In this document: positions 26,599 to 36,479 of the stretch, piece by piece | Numbering within the stretch: the stretch's first letter is position 1 | Layout of the letters: every line of letters begins with the position of its first letter | Origin: an uncultured archaeon | Lineage (GTDB): Archaea; Thermoproteota; Nitrososphaeria_A; Caldarchaeales; Wolframiiraptoraceae | NCBI GenBank assembly: GCA_937974645.1 | Contig: CALJVH010000022.1 | Location: 1-42,133, forward strand | Reading direction: 5' to 3' | DNA length: 42,133 nt | Notes under the pieces: generated by a model | The model's database searches: none | What the model saw: the letters and a program-made list of their open reading frames with translations, nothing else | Told to the model about the DNA's origin: nothing | Position numbers and translations under genes: made by a program

Positions 26599-28281
26599 TT
26601 GGCGTGGAGTGAAATGCCGGCTCTCACCATAAGGAAGCAGCGGTTCTTTGGCCTTATCGGAAGAGAGCTGAGCGACAAGGAGCTCTCAAACCTTCTCCAC
26701 GACCTCGGCCTCGACGTGGAGGAGATTGGTGAGGACTACTTCCGGGCTGAGTATAATCCGAATAGACCGGACTTATCGAGCCCCGTGGGAGTAGCGAGAG
26801 CAGCTAAAGGGCTCTTGGGAATATTGGTCGGCGCTCCGCGATATGAGCTTAGGCCCGCCAGAACGTATATCGAGGTTGATCCTAGGCTGAGAGACGTGAG
26901 GCCCTACGTGGCCGCAGCGATCGTCAGAGGCCTAAAACTCGGAGTCGAGGAGTTCGAGGAGCTAATAGCGATGCAGGAGGATCTCCACTGGATCCTCGGA
27001 AGGGATAGGACAAAGGTCGCGATAGGGCTCCATGACTACTCGGCCGTTAAGCCGCCATTCAGGTACATCGCCGCGAGAGGCGACGAGTACAAGTTCATAC
27101 CCTTGGGCGGTTACTCGCCGATGACGCTTGATGAGATACTTGAGAAGCATGAGAAGGGAGTACGGTACGCCCACATTCTGAGAGGGAAGCCGTTCTACCC
27201 CCTGATAGTGGACTCCCTTAACCGCGTCCTATCGTTTCCGCCGATAATAAACTCGAGGCTGACCGAGCTTAGCGGGAAGACCACGGGCGTCTTCATAGAT
27301 GTCACGGGAACAGATTTCAACGCCGTGATTCACGCGATAAACATCTTGACGACGGCGATGGCGGATATGGGCGGGGTCGTTGAGCGCGTCAAGGTCAAGT
27401 ATCAGGATCGGGTCATCTCAACGCCCATCTACAAGCAGAGAAAGTGGAGGATAAGGAGAAGCAGCGCGAGCGAGACCCTTGGCCTCGAGCTGAGAAGCAT
27501 TGATATCGTCAGGGCTTTGCGGAGGATGGGGCATGATGCTAGGGCTCGGGGGGAGGTGATAGAAGTAACCCCACCGCCATATAGGCCCGATATAATGCAT
27601 GAGGTCGACTTGATAGAGGATGTGGCAATGGGCATAGGGTATAGTAACCTCGAGCCAACCCAGCCGCAAGTATTAACCTATGGAAGCCTTCAACCGGACA
27701 CGATTTTAGAAGATCTCGTTAGGGAGATTATGGTCGGGCTGGGCTTCACGGAGGTCATGAACTTCACGTTGACCAATGTCGAGAACGAGTACGTAAAGAT
27801 GTGCATACATCCTCATCAGCATATCAAACTTAAGAACCCGGTCTCGCAGGAATACTCGATTCTCAGAACGTGGGTTCTTCCCAGCCTCATGAAGACTCTC
27901 GCGCTAAACGTCAAAACCCTATATCCGCAGAGGATCTTCGAGATAGGTGATGTCGTTTATCCGGATCCATCTAAGCCGGAGAAGGCGATTCGGAGGCTCA
28001 GGCTGGCCGCCGCCTCATCCCACTCCGAAGCATCCTACTCTGAGATGAAATCAATTATCGAGGAGGTCTTGAAGAACCTCGGTGTGGACGGATGTGATCT
28101 AACACCTCTGGACTCTATGCCGTTCATAGAAGGCAGGGCGGCCCAGCTAATGTGGGGTGGTAACGCGCTGGGGTTCTTTGGAGAGATTCACCCCGAGGTC
28201 TTGACGAACTGGAAGCTGAGCATGCCCACGGCGGCCATGGAGCTGGATCTAAGCCTGCTAGCCGAGATGACTCGCCGGTGA
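26599..28281 (+). CDS. pheT: Phenylalanyl-tRNA synthetase beta subunit (archaeal)
   Basis: YNPNRPDLSSPVGVARAAKGLLGI, PFYPLIVDSLNRVLSFPPIINSRLTELSGKTTGVFIDVTGTD, DLIEDVAMGIGYSNLEP. TTG start at 26599, or ATG at 26614. Confidence 0.95.
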   Translation: MAWSEMPALTIRKQRFFGLIGRELSDKELSNLLHDLGLDVEEIGEDYFRAEYNPNRPDLSSPVGVARAAKGLLGILVGAPRYELRPARTYIEVDPRLRDVRPYVAAAIVRGLKLGVEEFEELIAMQEDLHWILGRDRTKVAIGLHDYSAVKPPFRYIAARGDEYKFIPLGGYSPMTLDEILEKHEKGVRYAHILRGKPFYPLIVDSLNRVLSFPPIINSRLTELSGKTTGVFIDVTGTDFNAVIHAINILTTAMADMGGVVERVKVKYQDRVISTPIYKQRKWRIRRSSASETLGLELRSIDIVRALRRMGHDARARGEVIEVTPPPYRPDIMHEVDLIEDVAMGIGYSNLEPTQPQVLTYGSLQPDTILEDLVREIMVGLGFTEVMNFTLTNVENEYVKMCIHPHQHIKLKNPVSQEYSILRTWVLPSLMKTLALNVKTLYPQRIFEIGDVVYPDPSKPEKAIRRLRLAAASSHSEASYSEMKSIIEEVLKNLGVDGCDLTPLDSMPFIEGRAAQLMWGGNALGFFGEIHPEVLTNWKLSMPTAAMELDLSLLAEMTRR

Positions 28282-28287
28282 AAACAC

Positions 28288-29367
28288 ATGCATTACGTGA
28301 TCGTAGATGGAGGAATCCTCGCATTAGAGAAAGGATTAGACCATCTGAAAGAGATTGATGCGATAATCTTTGATTGTGATGGAACGCTTGTAGATGTTTC
28401 ATCTTCCTTCCCGCTTGTTGGAAAAATCATAACGGCAATCTATCTCGACAAGTTCTTCGGGATAGAGTGCAAGATCGGGAATGAGTACGATGAGGTCTTC
28501 CAGCTCCTGAAAATGCTTGGAGGATTTAACAACGTCAGAAGCATAGTCTTGCTAATACTTCAAGCGATATTCGTGGAGCTGGGTTGCCCTGATCCAAGAA
28601 GAAAAACTATTGAGCCAATACCAATAGACTTGGATTACTATGAGGGATTTATTTCGTGGGGTAAAAGTAGCCCGAAGCCCATTGAGAACGCTCTTAGATG
28701 GCTAACCTCCAGCGCGATTAGGCTACTTGGAAGATACGTGAAACCAAATTACCTCGAGGCATTGTTGAATAAGCGAGCCAATTCTCTGCAGGAGCTGAGG
28801 AGGTTTAGGGAATTAATCGGACCAATGTTCCCGTATGGCTCGGGGACCATGACCACGCTATTTAGCGAGTTATATGTCGGATCGGATGGGATAAGGAGGA
28901 AGTATGGAGTAAATCCAAGATTCTATGATGGTCCTGGGCTACTAGAGAATGAAAAGCTGATAGTCGAGCCTGAAGCGCTGGAAGAGCTCAGAAACCTTGC
29001 ACCGAAGGGCCTCGCGATATTATCAGGTAAGGGACGATGGGAAGCTGAAAAGATCTTGGGCCCGATTCTTCATTACTTCAATTTAGAGACGAGCCTCTTC
29101 ACGGGTGATACTGGAAGGGATATGGATAAGCCTAATCCCACAGGTCTATTAGAATGCTGCAGGAAGCTCAGAGCAGAGCACGTTCTTTATGTTGGTGATG
29201 GCGGGGAGGATTACTTCTTAGTCATGAAAGCGAGGGAGAGGGGGATTAAGGCATGCCTAGCAGCGGTACTGACAAACAAGTACTCATATACATTCTTCAC
29301 GAAATACTCAGCCAATGTAATCCTCGAGAACGTGAACTTTCTTCCCAAATTATTTAAGCGGCCCTGA
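28288..29367 (+). CDS. HAD-superfamily phosphatase
   Basis: AIIFDCDGTLVDVSSSFPL; LAILSGKGRWEAEKILG; DMDKPNPTGLLECC...VLYVGDGGEDYFLVMKARERG. Confidence 0.82.
   Translation: MHYVIVDGGILALEKGLDHLKEIDAIIFDCDGTLVDVSSSFPLVGKIITAIYLDKFFGIECKIGNEYDEVFQLLKMLGGFNNVRSIVLLILQAIFVELGCPDPRRKTIEPIPIDLDYYEGFISWGKSSPKPIENALRWLTSSAIRLLGRYVKPNYLEALLNKRANSLQELRRFRELIGPMFPYGSGTMTTLFSELYVGSDGIRRKYGVNPRFYDGPGLLENEKLIVEPEALEELRNLAPKGLAILSGKGRWEAEKILGPILHYFNLETSLFTGDTGRDMDKPNPTGLLECCRKLRAEHVLYVGDGGEDYFLVMKARERGIKACLAAVLTNKYSYTFFTKYSANVILENVNFLPKLFKRP
29350..29358 (+). promoter_or_regulatory. Candidate TATA box for the H/ACA-like RNA
   Basis: TTATTTAAG about 25-30 nt upstream of the predicted RNA 5' end (29381). It lies within the last codons of the upstream gene. 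Confidence 0.4.
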
Positions 29368-29380
29368 CCATCTTATAAGC

Positions 29381-29462
29381 GCCCCACCGCTGCGTTTGGC
29401 TCCTTGGAGAGGGGTGCCGAGCCCTAGCCATGATGAGGAGTTGTCGGCGGTGGGGCACAACC
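29381..29462 (+). ncRNA. Candidate archaeal H/ACA guide RNA
   Basis: GCCCCACCGCTG/CGGCGGTGGGGC basal stem, then ACA plus 3 nt. Internal pocket CGUUUGG / UUGU, upper stem CUCC/GGAG, K-turn-like UUG-GA ... AUGAUGA. Spacing from upper stem to ACA is 14-16 nt. Confidence 0.6.
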
Positions 29463-29464
29463 GC

Positions 29465-30283
29465 TTACCCCATGAGCAGGAGTATCGCCACGACGATGAG
29501 GGCTAAAGAGAATATTCTTCTCAAAGTAAGTGATTTGGCCCTACGAGCAGCGGATGCGCCGAGCTGCGTTCCAGCAATTATCCCGGGCGCGAGCGCAAGT
29601 AGCTCTAGTAGCTTAATGTGACCTAAAATCAGGTGGCCTATGGCTCCCGACAGGGCGGTGAGCGTGATCATAAGCATCGAAGTTGCGATGGCTACATGCA
29701 TGGGCACCCCGAGATGGTATAGCACCGGGATCTTCACCGTGCCACCGCCCACTCCGAAGAAGCCGGAAACAACTCCGGCCAGAAAGCTCGCGGGAAGAAG
29801 CTTCAGCAAGTCCACCGAATAAGTGAAAACTTCACCGCGCGAGTCTCTGAAAGACCTCTTCCAAGCAGTTATCCCATCACTTCTTTTGAAGACCTCTTCA
29901 CCGCCCGGCGAGCGTTTCATCAAAATGACCGAGAGCGCCAGAGCGACAAGGAAGATGGAGAATAAAGCCTTCAAAGGGCCGGGCGTGATGAAGCCCGTCA
30001 GAACTGCTCCAAGAAATGATCCCGGCATTGTTGCCATCTCAGCGACCAGCGCGAGCCCCCAGTCGAGCCTACCCTGCCGGTGGTAAGCAAATGCGGATGT
30101 CGCTCCCGTGAAAACTGTGGCGGCTATGCTCGTTCCAATAGCATTATGAGCATCAAATCTCGCCAAGAATATGAGGGCCGGAACCATGATAACACCTCCG
30201 CCAAGACCGAGCATAGCACCAAAAAACCCTGCAAATAACCCCGCGAGAATAATCGAGAGCAGGTAGATGAGAGCCTCAAACAA
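29465..30283 (-). CDS. TauE/SafE (sulfite exporter-like) membrane protein
   Basis: GLFAGFFGAMLGLGGGVIMVPALI ... FLAGVVSGFFGVGGGTVKIPVLYHLGVPMHVAIATS: duplicated GGG motif. Confidence 0.9.
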   Translation of the reverse strand: MFEALIYLLSIILAGLFAGFFGAMLGLGGGVIMVPALIFLARFDAHNAIGTSIAATVFTGATSAFAYHRQGRLDWGLALVAEMATMPGSFLGAVLTGFITPGPLKALFSIFLVALALSVILMKRSPGGEEVFKRSDGITAWKRSFRDSRGEVFTYSVDLLKLLPASFLAGVVSGFFGVGGGTVKIPVLYHLGVPMHVAIATSMLMITLTALSGAIGHLILGHIKLLELLALAPGIIAGTQLGASAARRAKSLTLRRIFSLALIVVAILLLMG

Positions 30284-30316
30284 CGCGCTTAATCTCGCTG
30301 GGGCCGATCTAAAGAC

Positions 30317-31408
30317 TTATCGCGTAATCTCCTGAGACTTAACAAATTCATGCAGTCTCCTTGCATGGGGGTCCTTCTCGAAGTGCTCTCGAATCGGATT
30401 TAGGAGCTGGTTTAATGCCTCCGCGACTCCCTCCTTGAGGTCCGCGGGGTGAAGCTTGCCCTCGACGTAATCTCTCTCAAGCTCCTCGTAAGAGTAGTAT
30501 ATAATTGGGCCGCCGTACTTGCCGGGTCTATCTATGCGAAGCCTCTCGAACTTCCTGAAAATGATGTATTTAGCGTATTCTAGGATCGGGTTACTCTCGG
30601 CAGTTCTCGGCGGGCAATAGGCTCTCCTAATCTTGCTCCTTATGGCCTCTTCATCATCATGAGCAAATATGCTGGTCTCGGGCAGGCTCTTGCTCATCTT
30701 CGACGCTATTTGGAGATTCATCCGCGGATCATCCTCGAATCCCTTAAGCTCTGATGGGCCCTGGAGCCCCATAAGCATGTGGTGATGAATGGCGACGGGC
30801 TTCTTGAACCCTAGCTTTGGAGCAAGCTCCCTTGCGAGAATATTCGCCCTCCTCTGATCGAGGCCCAGCTGGCATATGTCGATGCCCATGTAGAATATAT
30901 CGGAGACCTGCATCGCCGGATAGATTATCTGAGCAGCTTCTTCAAGCTCTCCCGCAACCCTCCCCATTATCGGGAGGGCCCTCAGCATCCGCTTTATCGT
31001 GACGCTCTTAGCCACCTTTATCACGAGCTTCCAGTAGTCGGGATCCGCCGCCAAGTCGCTCGCCCAGACAACCTCGACCTTGCTCAAGTCGACTCCGGCA
31101 GCCTTCCAGACCTCGAGAAGATACTCTCCTACCCTCTTTATCTTCTCGAGATCGCCCCCCATTTTGTTGTTTATCATCGCGTGCCAGTCTGCTAGAAGAA
31201 GCTTGAACTTGCATCCAGCCTCAAGCAGATCTTGGAGTTTTATAGGCCTAAGCAGGGCAAGGGGGAGATGGGCTAAGCCGCTGGGCTCAAAGCCGTCATA
31301 CGCTACCGGGTGCTCGTTGGTCTCGAGTAGCTCCCTAAGCTCCTCCGGCGTGATGACTTCTTCGGTCGGCGGCCGCATTATAAGCTCCATCCTTGTCTCC
31401 AGATCCAT
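30317..31408 (-). CDS. tyrS: Tyrosyl-tRNA synthetase
   Basis: AYDGFEPSGLAHLPLALLRPIKLQDLLEAG, LLADWHAMINNKMGGDLEKI, QVSDIFYMGIDICQLGLDQRRANILARE, KMSKSLPETSIF. Confidence 0.95.
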   Translation of the reverse strand: MDLETRMELIMRPPTEEVITPEELRELLETNEHPVAYDGFEPSGLAHLPLALLRPIKLQDLLEAGCKFKLLLADWHAMINNKMGGDLEKIKRVGEYLLEVWKAAGVDLSKVEVVWASDLAADPDYWKLVIKVAKSVTIKRMLRALPIMGRVAGELEEAAQIIYPAMQVSDIFYMGIDICQLGLDQRRANILARELAPKLGFKKPVAIHHHMLMGLQGPSELKGFEDDPRMNLQIASKMSKSLPETSIFAHDDEEAIRSKIRRAYCPPRTAESNPILEYAKYIIFRKFERLRIDRPGKYGGPIIYYSYEELERDYVEGKLHPADLKEGVAEALNQLLNPIREHFEKDPHARRLHEFVKSQEITR

Positions 31409-31742
31409 TTTAGCCCCAGTAACCCGACTGAAAGCCCGGAGAAAAATATGTTTTCCGAGGCTTCGGCGAATAACCGCTAGCCCGGCTCCGGGGTCGTTGA
31501 GCGCTGGTTATGGCCAAAAGCCGAGCATTCCGGAGAAAAAGCCTCTCTCGACCAGTTTTCGGCTAAAATAGCCGCGTTCGAAAGTTTTTTCACGAATCTT
31601 CGCCAATGCTTATCTTCCCATGCTGGGGATTTTCGATTTATGACTGCTAGTTTTTCTCATGCTATGATAAGCTCGGCTGAAGGATTACCTCAACCCTTAA
31701 ATCACTCAAGCGCGAAAGAAGGTAATTGGGGAGTATAGAAAA

Positions 31743-34430
31743 TTGAATGATAACTCGAGAAAATTAGAGTTTCCGGTGAGGAAGGTCATCAAGCGGGATG
31801 GCAGGATGGTCGACTTCGATCCCACGAGGATACGCGAGGCCATAAGGAAAGCGATGGTGCATGTCAATCGCTATGACGAGAAGAGCCTGAACAGAGTCGT
31901 CGAATATGTTTTAAAGATGATCGCGGAGAAATATGGCGCCGAGAAAATACCGCACGTAGAGGAGATTCAGGATATAGTTGAGCTGAGCCTCGTGAAATTC
32001 GACCTCTACGAGGTTGCGAAGGCGTATATCCTCTACCGGAAGGAGAGGGAGAGAATTAGGGAGGAGAAGAAGAGGATACTCGAGAAGGATCACGTCGATG
32101 AGATTGATAAGGTTTTCAGCCTTAACGCGCTCCGCCTGATGGCGAGCAGATATCTCTTGAGGGATGAGGGCGGCAAGTTGAGGGAGACTCCTAAGCAGAT
32201 GTTCCAGAGGGTTGCCGCCCTGATAACAATCTCGGACATCCTCCATGATCCTCGGATCTTCGATAAAGACTTCGGCCAGAAGGAGCATCCGTACGAAGAG
32301 TTCGACCCCGCGGAGTACGAGGGGAGGATCGGCCTCGGCAGAAAACACGATGGATCATTCGAGATAACTTGGAATAGGTGGCACTTGGAGCGGATGAAGT
32401 ATCTCTACAATGAGCTGAACCGGGAGAGAGCGATGAAGGTTTCTTGGAGTGAGTTCCTGCGAATGCTCGAAGCAGGTGAGTTCGATGGCTACTACGAGAA
32501 CTTCCTTCAATACTACCAGCTAATGGTCAGCAAGAGGTTTATGCCGAATAGCCCAACCCTCTTCAACGCGGGCACGAGGCTTGGTCAGCTCAGCGCATGC
32601 TTCGTCCTGCACATAGATGATAACTTGGAATCGATAATGGATGCCGCGAAACATGCAGCCCTCATATTCAAGTCAGGCGGAGGCGTGGGGATAAACTACT
32701 CCAGGCTTAGGCCCGAGGGCGACATAGTGTTCTCCACTTTCGGCGTCGCCTCAGGGCCAGTCTCATTCATGAGGATAATAGACACTGTCACGGACGTGGT
32801 TAAGCAGGGGGGAAAGAGGCGCGGAGCGAACATGGGGATCCTCGAGATATGGCACTCGGACATCGAGTCATTCATAAAGGCGAAGGAGAGAGAGGGTTTT
32901 CTCGAGAACTTCAACATCTCCGTGCTAATCACACCAGACTTCTGGGAGCACTATGAGCGAGGCAAGCCCTATCCCCTGAGGAATCCGAGAGATGGTAAGA
33001 TCTGGAGAACCATAGAACCCGCAAGGCTGCTCAGAACAGTCGCCGAGATGGCTTGGAAGACCGGTGACCCTGGAGTCCTATTCCAGGACAACATGAACAG
33101 GCACAATATATTCCTAGAAAAACTTGGGCAAATAAGGTCAACGAACCCCTGTGGTGAGCAGCCCCTTTATCCTTTCGAGTCCTGCAATCTCGGGAGCATA
33201 AACGTGTATGCATTCGTTAGGCATGGTGAGTCGGGCTCGTACTTTGATTGGGATGGGCTTGCAGAGACCGTTAAGCTCGCTGTCAAGTTCTTGGACAACG
33301 TGATCGACGTGAACAAGTATCCGCTGAAGCAGATAGAATATAGGACGAAGAGGTCCAGGAGGATAGGCCTCGGTGTCATGGGCGTCGCCGATGCGCTATT
33401 CGCCCTTAGGATACCGTACAACAGCGAGGAGGGCTTCCGATTCATGAGTAGGCTCGCAGAGTTCATTGCTTACCACGCATACCTCGCGAGCGTGGAGCTT
33501 GCCAAGGAGCGCGGCCCATTCCCACTTTACTGGGACTCAGCATACCCGAGGGAGGAGCTCCCGATCGCGGGATTCTATCATCCGGATGAGTGGACGCTAA
33601 ACTGGAACAAGCTCATCGAGGAGATAAAGAAGAATGGAATCAGGAATAGCCACGTGACAACCGTTGCGCCTACTGGGAGCATCTCGATGCTCGTTGACGT
33701 CTCATCCGGGCTTGAGCCCCAATTCGCCCTAGTATATGAGAAGCGGGTGACGGTTGGAACATTTTACTACATAGATATCGAGTTCGAGAGACAATTGAAG
33801 GAGCGCGGGCTGCTGAACGACGCGATATTAAGGAAGGTTGCGGAGAATGGCGGATCTGTTCAGGGACTGGAGGAGATACCTGAAGACATGAGAAGGATCT
33901 TCTTAGTTGCCTACGATATACCGTGGTGGGACCACGTTAGGGCGCAATACGAGTTCCAGAAGTGGGTTGATGCATCTGTCAGCAAGACGATAAACATGCC
34001 GGCATGGGTCACGGTTGACGATGTGCTGAAGGCGTACCTCTTCGCCTACAGGCTCGGATTGAAGGGAGTAACGATTTACAGGGATACATCGAAGTCGGCG
34101 CAAGTCCTCGTCACGCCCACACAGAGGCTATCCAGATATATCGCCTTAACGCCTAACAAGACTCTGGAGCTTATGAAATCTCTCGGGATCGAGCCTCCCG
34201 CGATCGGCGTCCACGAAGTTGAGGATGTTGAGCGGAAGAAGAGGATACTTCAAGTGGCATACACAGGTGAAGAGCATGCCGAGATAGAGGTGGAGAAAGC
34301 CAGCGGCGGTAAATCGGTTAGAAAGGAGCCTTATGAGAGGTGCCCGGAATGCGGCAGCCAGAACCTCGTCTATCAAGAGGGCTGCGTCAGGTGCATGGAT
34401 TGCGGATGGACTAGCTGCCTAGTCACTTAG
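31743..34430 (+). CDS. nrdJ: Adenosylcobalamin-dependent (class II) ribonucleotide reductase with N-terminal ATP cone
   Basis: ATP cone VIKRDGRMVDFDPTRIREAI; FMPNSPTLFNAGTRLGQLSACFVLHI; STNPCGEQPLYPFESCNLGSIN; C-terminal CPECGSQNLVYQEGCVRCMDCGWTSC. Confidence 0.96.
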   Translation: MNDNSRKLEFPVRKVIKRDGRMVDFDPTRIREAIRKAMVHVNRYDEKSLNRVVEYVLKMIAEKYGAEKIPHVEEIQDIVELSLVKFDLYEVAKAYILYRKERERIREEKKRILEKDHVDEIDKVFSLNALRLMASRYLLRDEGGKLRETPKQMFQRVAALITISDILHDPRIFDKDFGQKEHPYEEFDPAEYEGRIGLGRKHDGSFEITWNRWHLERMKYLYNELNRERAMKVSWSEFLRMLEAGEFDGYYENFLQYYQLMVSKRFMPNSPTLFNAGTRLGQLSACFVLHIDDNLESIMDAAKHAALIFKSGGGVGINYSRLRPEGDIVFSTFGVASGPVSFMRIIDTVTDVVKQGGKRRGANMGILEIWHSDIESFIKAKEREGFLENFNISVLITPDFWEHYERGKPYPLRNPRDGKIWRTIEPARLLRTVAEMAWKTGDPGVLFQDNMNRHNIFLEKLGQIRSTNPCGEQPLYPFESCNLGSINVYAFVRHGESGSYFDWDGLAETVKLAVKFLDNVIDVNKYPLKQIEYRTKRSRRIGLGVMGVADALFALRIPYNSEEGFRFMSRLAEFIAYHAYLASVELAKERGPFPLYWDSAYPREELPIAGFYHPDEWTLNWNKLIEEIKKNGIRNSHVTTVAPTGSISMLVDVSSGLEPQFALVYEKRVTVGTFYYIDIEFERQLKERGLLNDAILRKVAENGGSVQGLEEIPEDMRRIFLVAYDIPWWDHVRAQYEFQKWVDASVSKTINMPAWVTVDDVLKAYLFAYRLGLKGVTIYRDTSKSAQVLVTPTQRLSRYIALTPNKTLELMKSLGIEPPAIGVHEVEDVERKKRILQVAYTGEEHAEIEVEKASGGKSVRKEPYERCPECGSQNLVYQEGCVRCMDCGWTSCLVT

Positions 34431-34494
34431 AATTTGAACTAAACCTCGCAATCGCTAATAAGTAGGGGCGGATTAATTGAATTAGGAAGAGCTC

Positions 34495-35586
34495 ATGAGC
34501 CAACAGATCTACGCATCTGATAGGATAAAGCAGGCGGTGCTGGAGCGTTTTAAGAAGCTTGGAGAGAGCGTTGTATCGGACTTGGAGAAGGGGGCCTTTC
34601 CCAAAATTGAGGTTCCGGCGAGAACTACGTCAAACATAGTGTATGATGAGAGGCTGAGGCAGTATGTGCTCGGAGGTAAGAAGATGGAAAGAACTGCGAG
34701 AAATGTTAGGCATCTTAGACCCTTCGCTCAGCTTCTCTGGATAGCGACATTCGCGAAGCAGCTCATTCAGCGTGGGAAAACATCAACGCTCAGGGACACT
34801 TATTACGTCGCGATAGGCGAGGGGATAGACTTCGAGGATCAGGCTGAGAGCGATGAGCTGATAATGCAGCTCGAGTCAATTCTAGACTTCCCAAGGGAAG
34901 ACTTCAATATATTCCCGGAGGAGAGGGCATCCATATACGGGGATCTCGTGATAGAGTACACGGTGCCGGGCTTCAGAGGAAGGAGGATAGATCTCTCAGC
35001 GCATCCAGACGGCTTCGCCATAGGGCCCGCCCTAACAACTGCCGAGCTCGTTAAGTGCAGGGCCGAGCAGGTCTTCGTGATAGAGAAGGGCGCGGTCTTC
35101 GCGAGGTTCGTCGAGGAGGGAGCGGACAAGAAATACAAAGCGATACTTATACACACGGCTGGACAGTCCCCGAGAAACTGCAGGAAGCTGATTAGGCGGC
35201 TGCACGATGAGCTAAACCTACCGATATACGTCTTCACGGATGCGGATCCGTGGGGAGTTCACATCGCGAGCGTTCTGATACATGGCTCGGCCCTCAGCGC
35301 CCACATAAAGGAGATAAACGTGCCGGATGCAGCTTGGGCAGGGGTCTGGCCCAGCGACATAAGAAGATACAAGCTACCATCCATGAAGCTCTCCGACCGC
35401 GACGTCAAAAGAATACAAGAACTGGAGGATGATCCAAGATATCAGAAGGATCCGTGGAGGAGGGAGATCAAAGAGTTCTGGAAGATAAAGAGGAAAGCAG
35501 AACTCGAGGCCTTCAGCAGATACGGTCTCGAATTCATAGTAGAGGAGTTCCTACCGGAAAGACTCGCGGAGCTCCAAAGGCGCTAG
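34495..35586 (+). CDS. top6A: DNA topoisomerase VI subunit A
   Basis: STLRDTYYVAIGEGIDFEDQAESDELI (catalytic Tyr region), VFVIEKGAVFARF, PIYVFTDADPWGVHI (Toprim). Confidence 0.96.
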   Translation: MSQQIYASDRIKQAVLERFKKLGESVVSDLEKGAFPKIEVPARTTSNIVYDERLRQYVLGGKKMERTARNVRHLRPFAQLLWIATFAKQLIQRGKTSTLRDTYYVAIGEGIDFEDQAESDELIMQLESILDFPREDFNIFPEERASIYGDLVIEYTVPGFRGRRIDLSAHPDGFAIGPALTTAELVKCRAEQVFVIEKGAVFARFVEEGADKKYKAILIHTAGQSPRNCRKLIRRLHDELNLPIYVFTDADPWGVHIASVLIHGSALSAHIKEINVPDAAWAGVWPSDIRRYKLPSMKLSDRDVKRIQELEDDPRYQKDPWRREIKEFWKIKRKAELEAFSRYGLEFIVEEFLPERLAELQRR

Positions 35587-35626
35587 AACGGCATAAGGGA
35601 ATAAAATTGAATCGGGTGCTGCGGGA

Positions 35627-36475
35627 TTACCTGACGAAGCCCATTGTGAGCCCTCTGATTAGGTATTTCTGGATCGCGGCCGCTAGCGTTATCACCGGTA
35701 TCGAGATTATTACTCCGGCAGCGGCCAGCGGCCCCCAGAGGATTCCATACTGGTTGGAGAAGTAGGCCGCGAAGACCGTTAACGGCATGGCAGCTTCTCC
35801 GGGGGCTAATAGCAATGGTATCAGGAACTCCGCCCAGCTGAATAAGAATGCAAATATCGCCGCGGTCGCCAGCCCTCCCGAGGCCTGCGGCAGGACAATC
35901 TTATAGAATACCTGCCACTCGCTACATCCATCCAGCATTGCAGCCTCCTCAGTCTCCTTCGGGACGCTCTTAAGAGCGCCTATCATAAACCATGTGGTTA
36001 TGGGGAAGGTCACTAGGGGATAGACAAGTATGAGCCCTCCCAGCGTATTATAGAGGCCTAGTGTCCTCGTTAAGACTACAAGCGGATAAAGTATCGCGAC
36101 CGCTGGTATCATTCTCAGGCTTAGAATCCAGTTAGCGAACATCGATCCGCCCGCGCGATACCTTAGTATAGCGTAAGCAGTCATTGCGCCAAGAATGCTT
36201 GTGATAAGTGATGTGCAGATCGACACTATCAAGCTGTTCATTAGGTAGCGGCCTATTGGCGGGAAATGCCCCCTAACACCATATATCCCTCCAGTGATAA
36301 GGACTTCATAGTAGTTCTTGAAAGTCGGTTCTTTAGGTATAAGTTCTGGTGTTGCCCACTCGCCTATTGGCTTAAATGAGGTCGCGATCATCCATAGGAA
36401 TGGTGTCAAATACGCGATGCATACTAGCCAGCAAGCCAAGCTGATTACGAGCGTGAGTATGTGAGTTTTTTTCAC
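35627..36475 (-). CDS. Carbohydrate ABC transporter permease (MalG-like)
   Basis: LTPFLWMIATSFKPIGEWATPELIPKEPTFKNY; EEAAMLDGCSEWQVFYKIVLPQASGGL (EAA loop). Confidence 0.92.
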   Translation of the reverse strand: MKKTHILTLVISLACWLVCIAYLTPFLWMIATSFKPIGEWATPELIPKEPTFKNYYEVLITGGIYGVRGHFPPIGRYLMNSLIVSICTSLITSILGAMTAYAILRYRAGGSMFANWILSLRMIPAVAILYPLVVLTRTLGLYNTLGGLILVYPLVTFPITTWFMIGALKSVPKETEEAAMLDGCSEWQVFYKIVLPQASGGLATAAIFAFLFSWAEFLIPLLLAPGEAAMPLTVFAAYFSNQYGILWGPLAAAGVIISIPVITLAAAIQKYLIRGLTMGFVR

Positions 36476-36479
36476 TCTC

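Noticed and set aside
29381-29456. tRNA at the GCCCCACCG...CGGTGGGGC inverted repeat
   Set aside because: The length is tRNA-like, but there is no T-loop GTTCRANNC, no D-loop pattern and no anticodon arm; the ACA tail fits H/ACA better.
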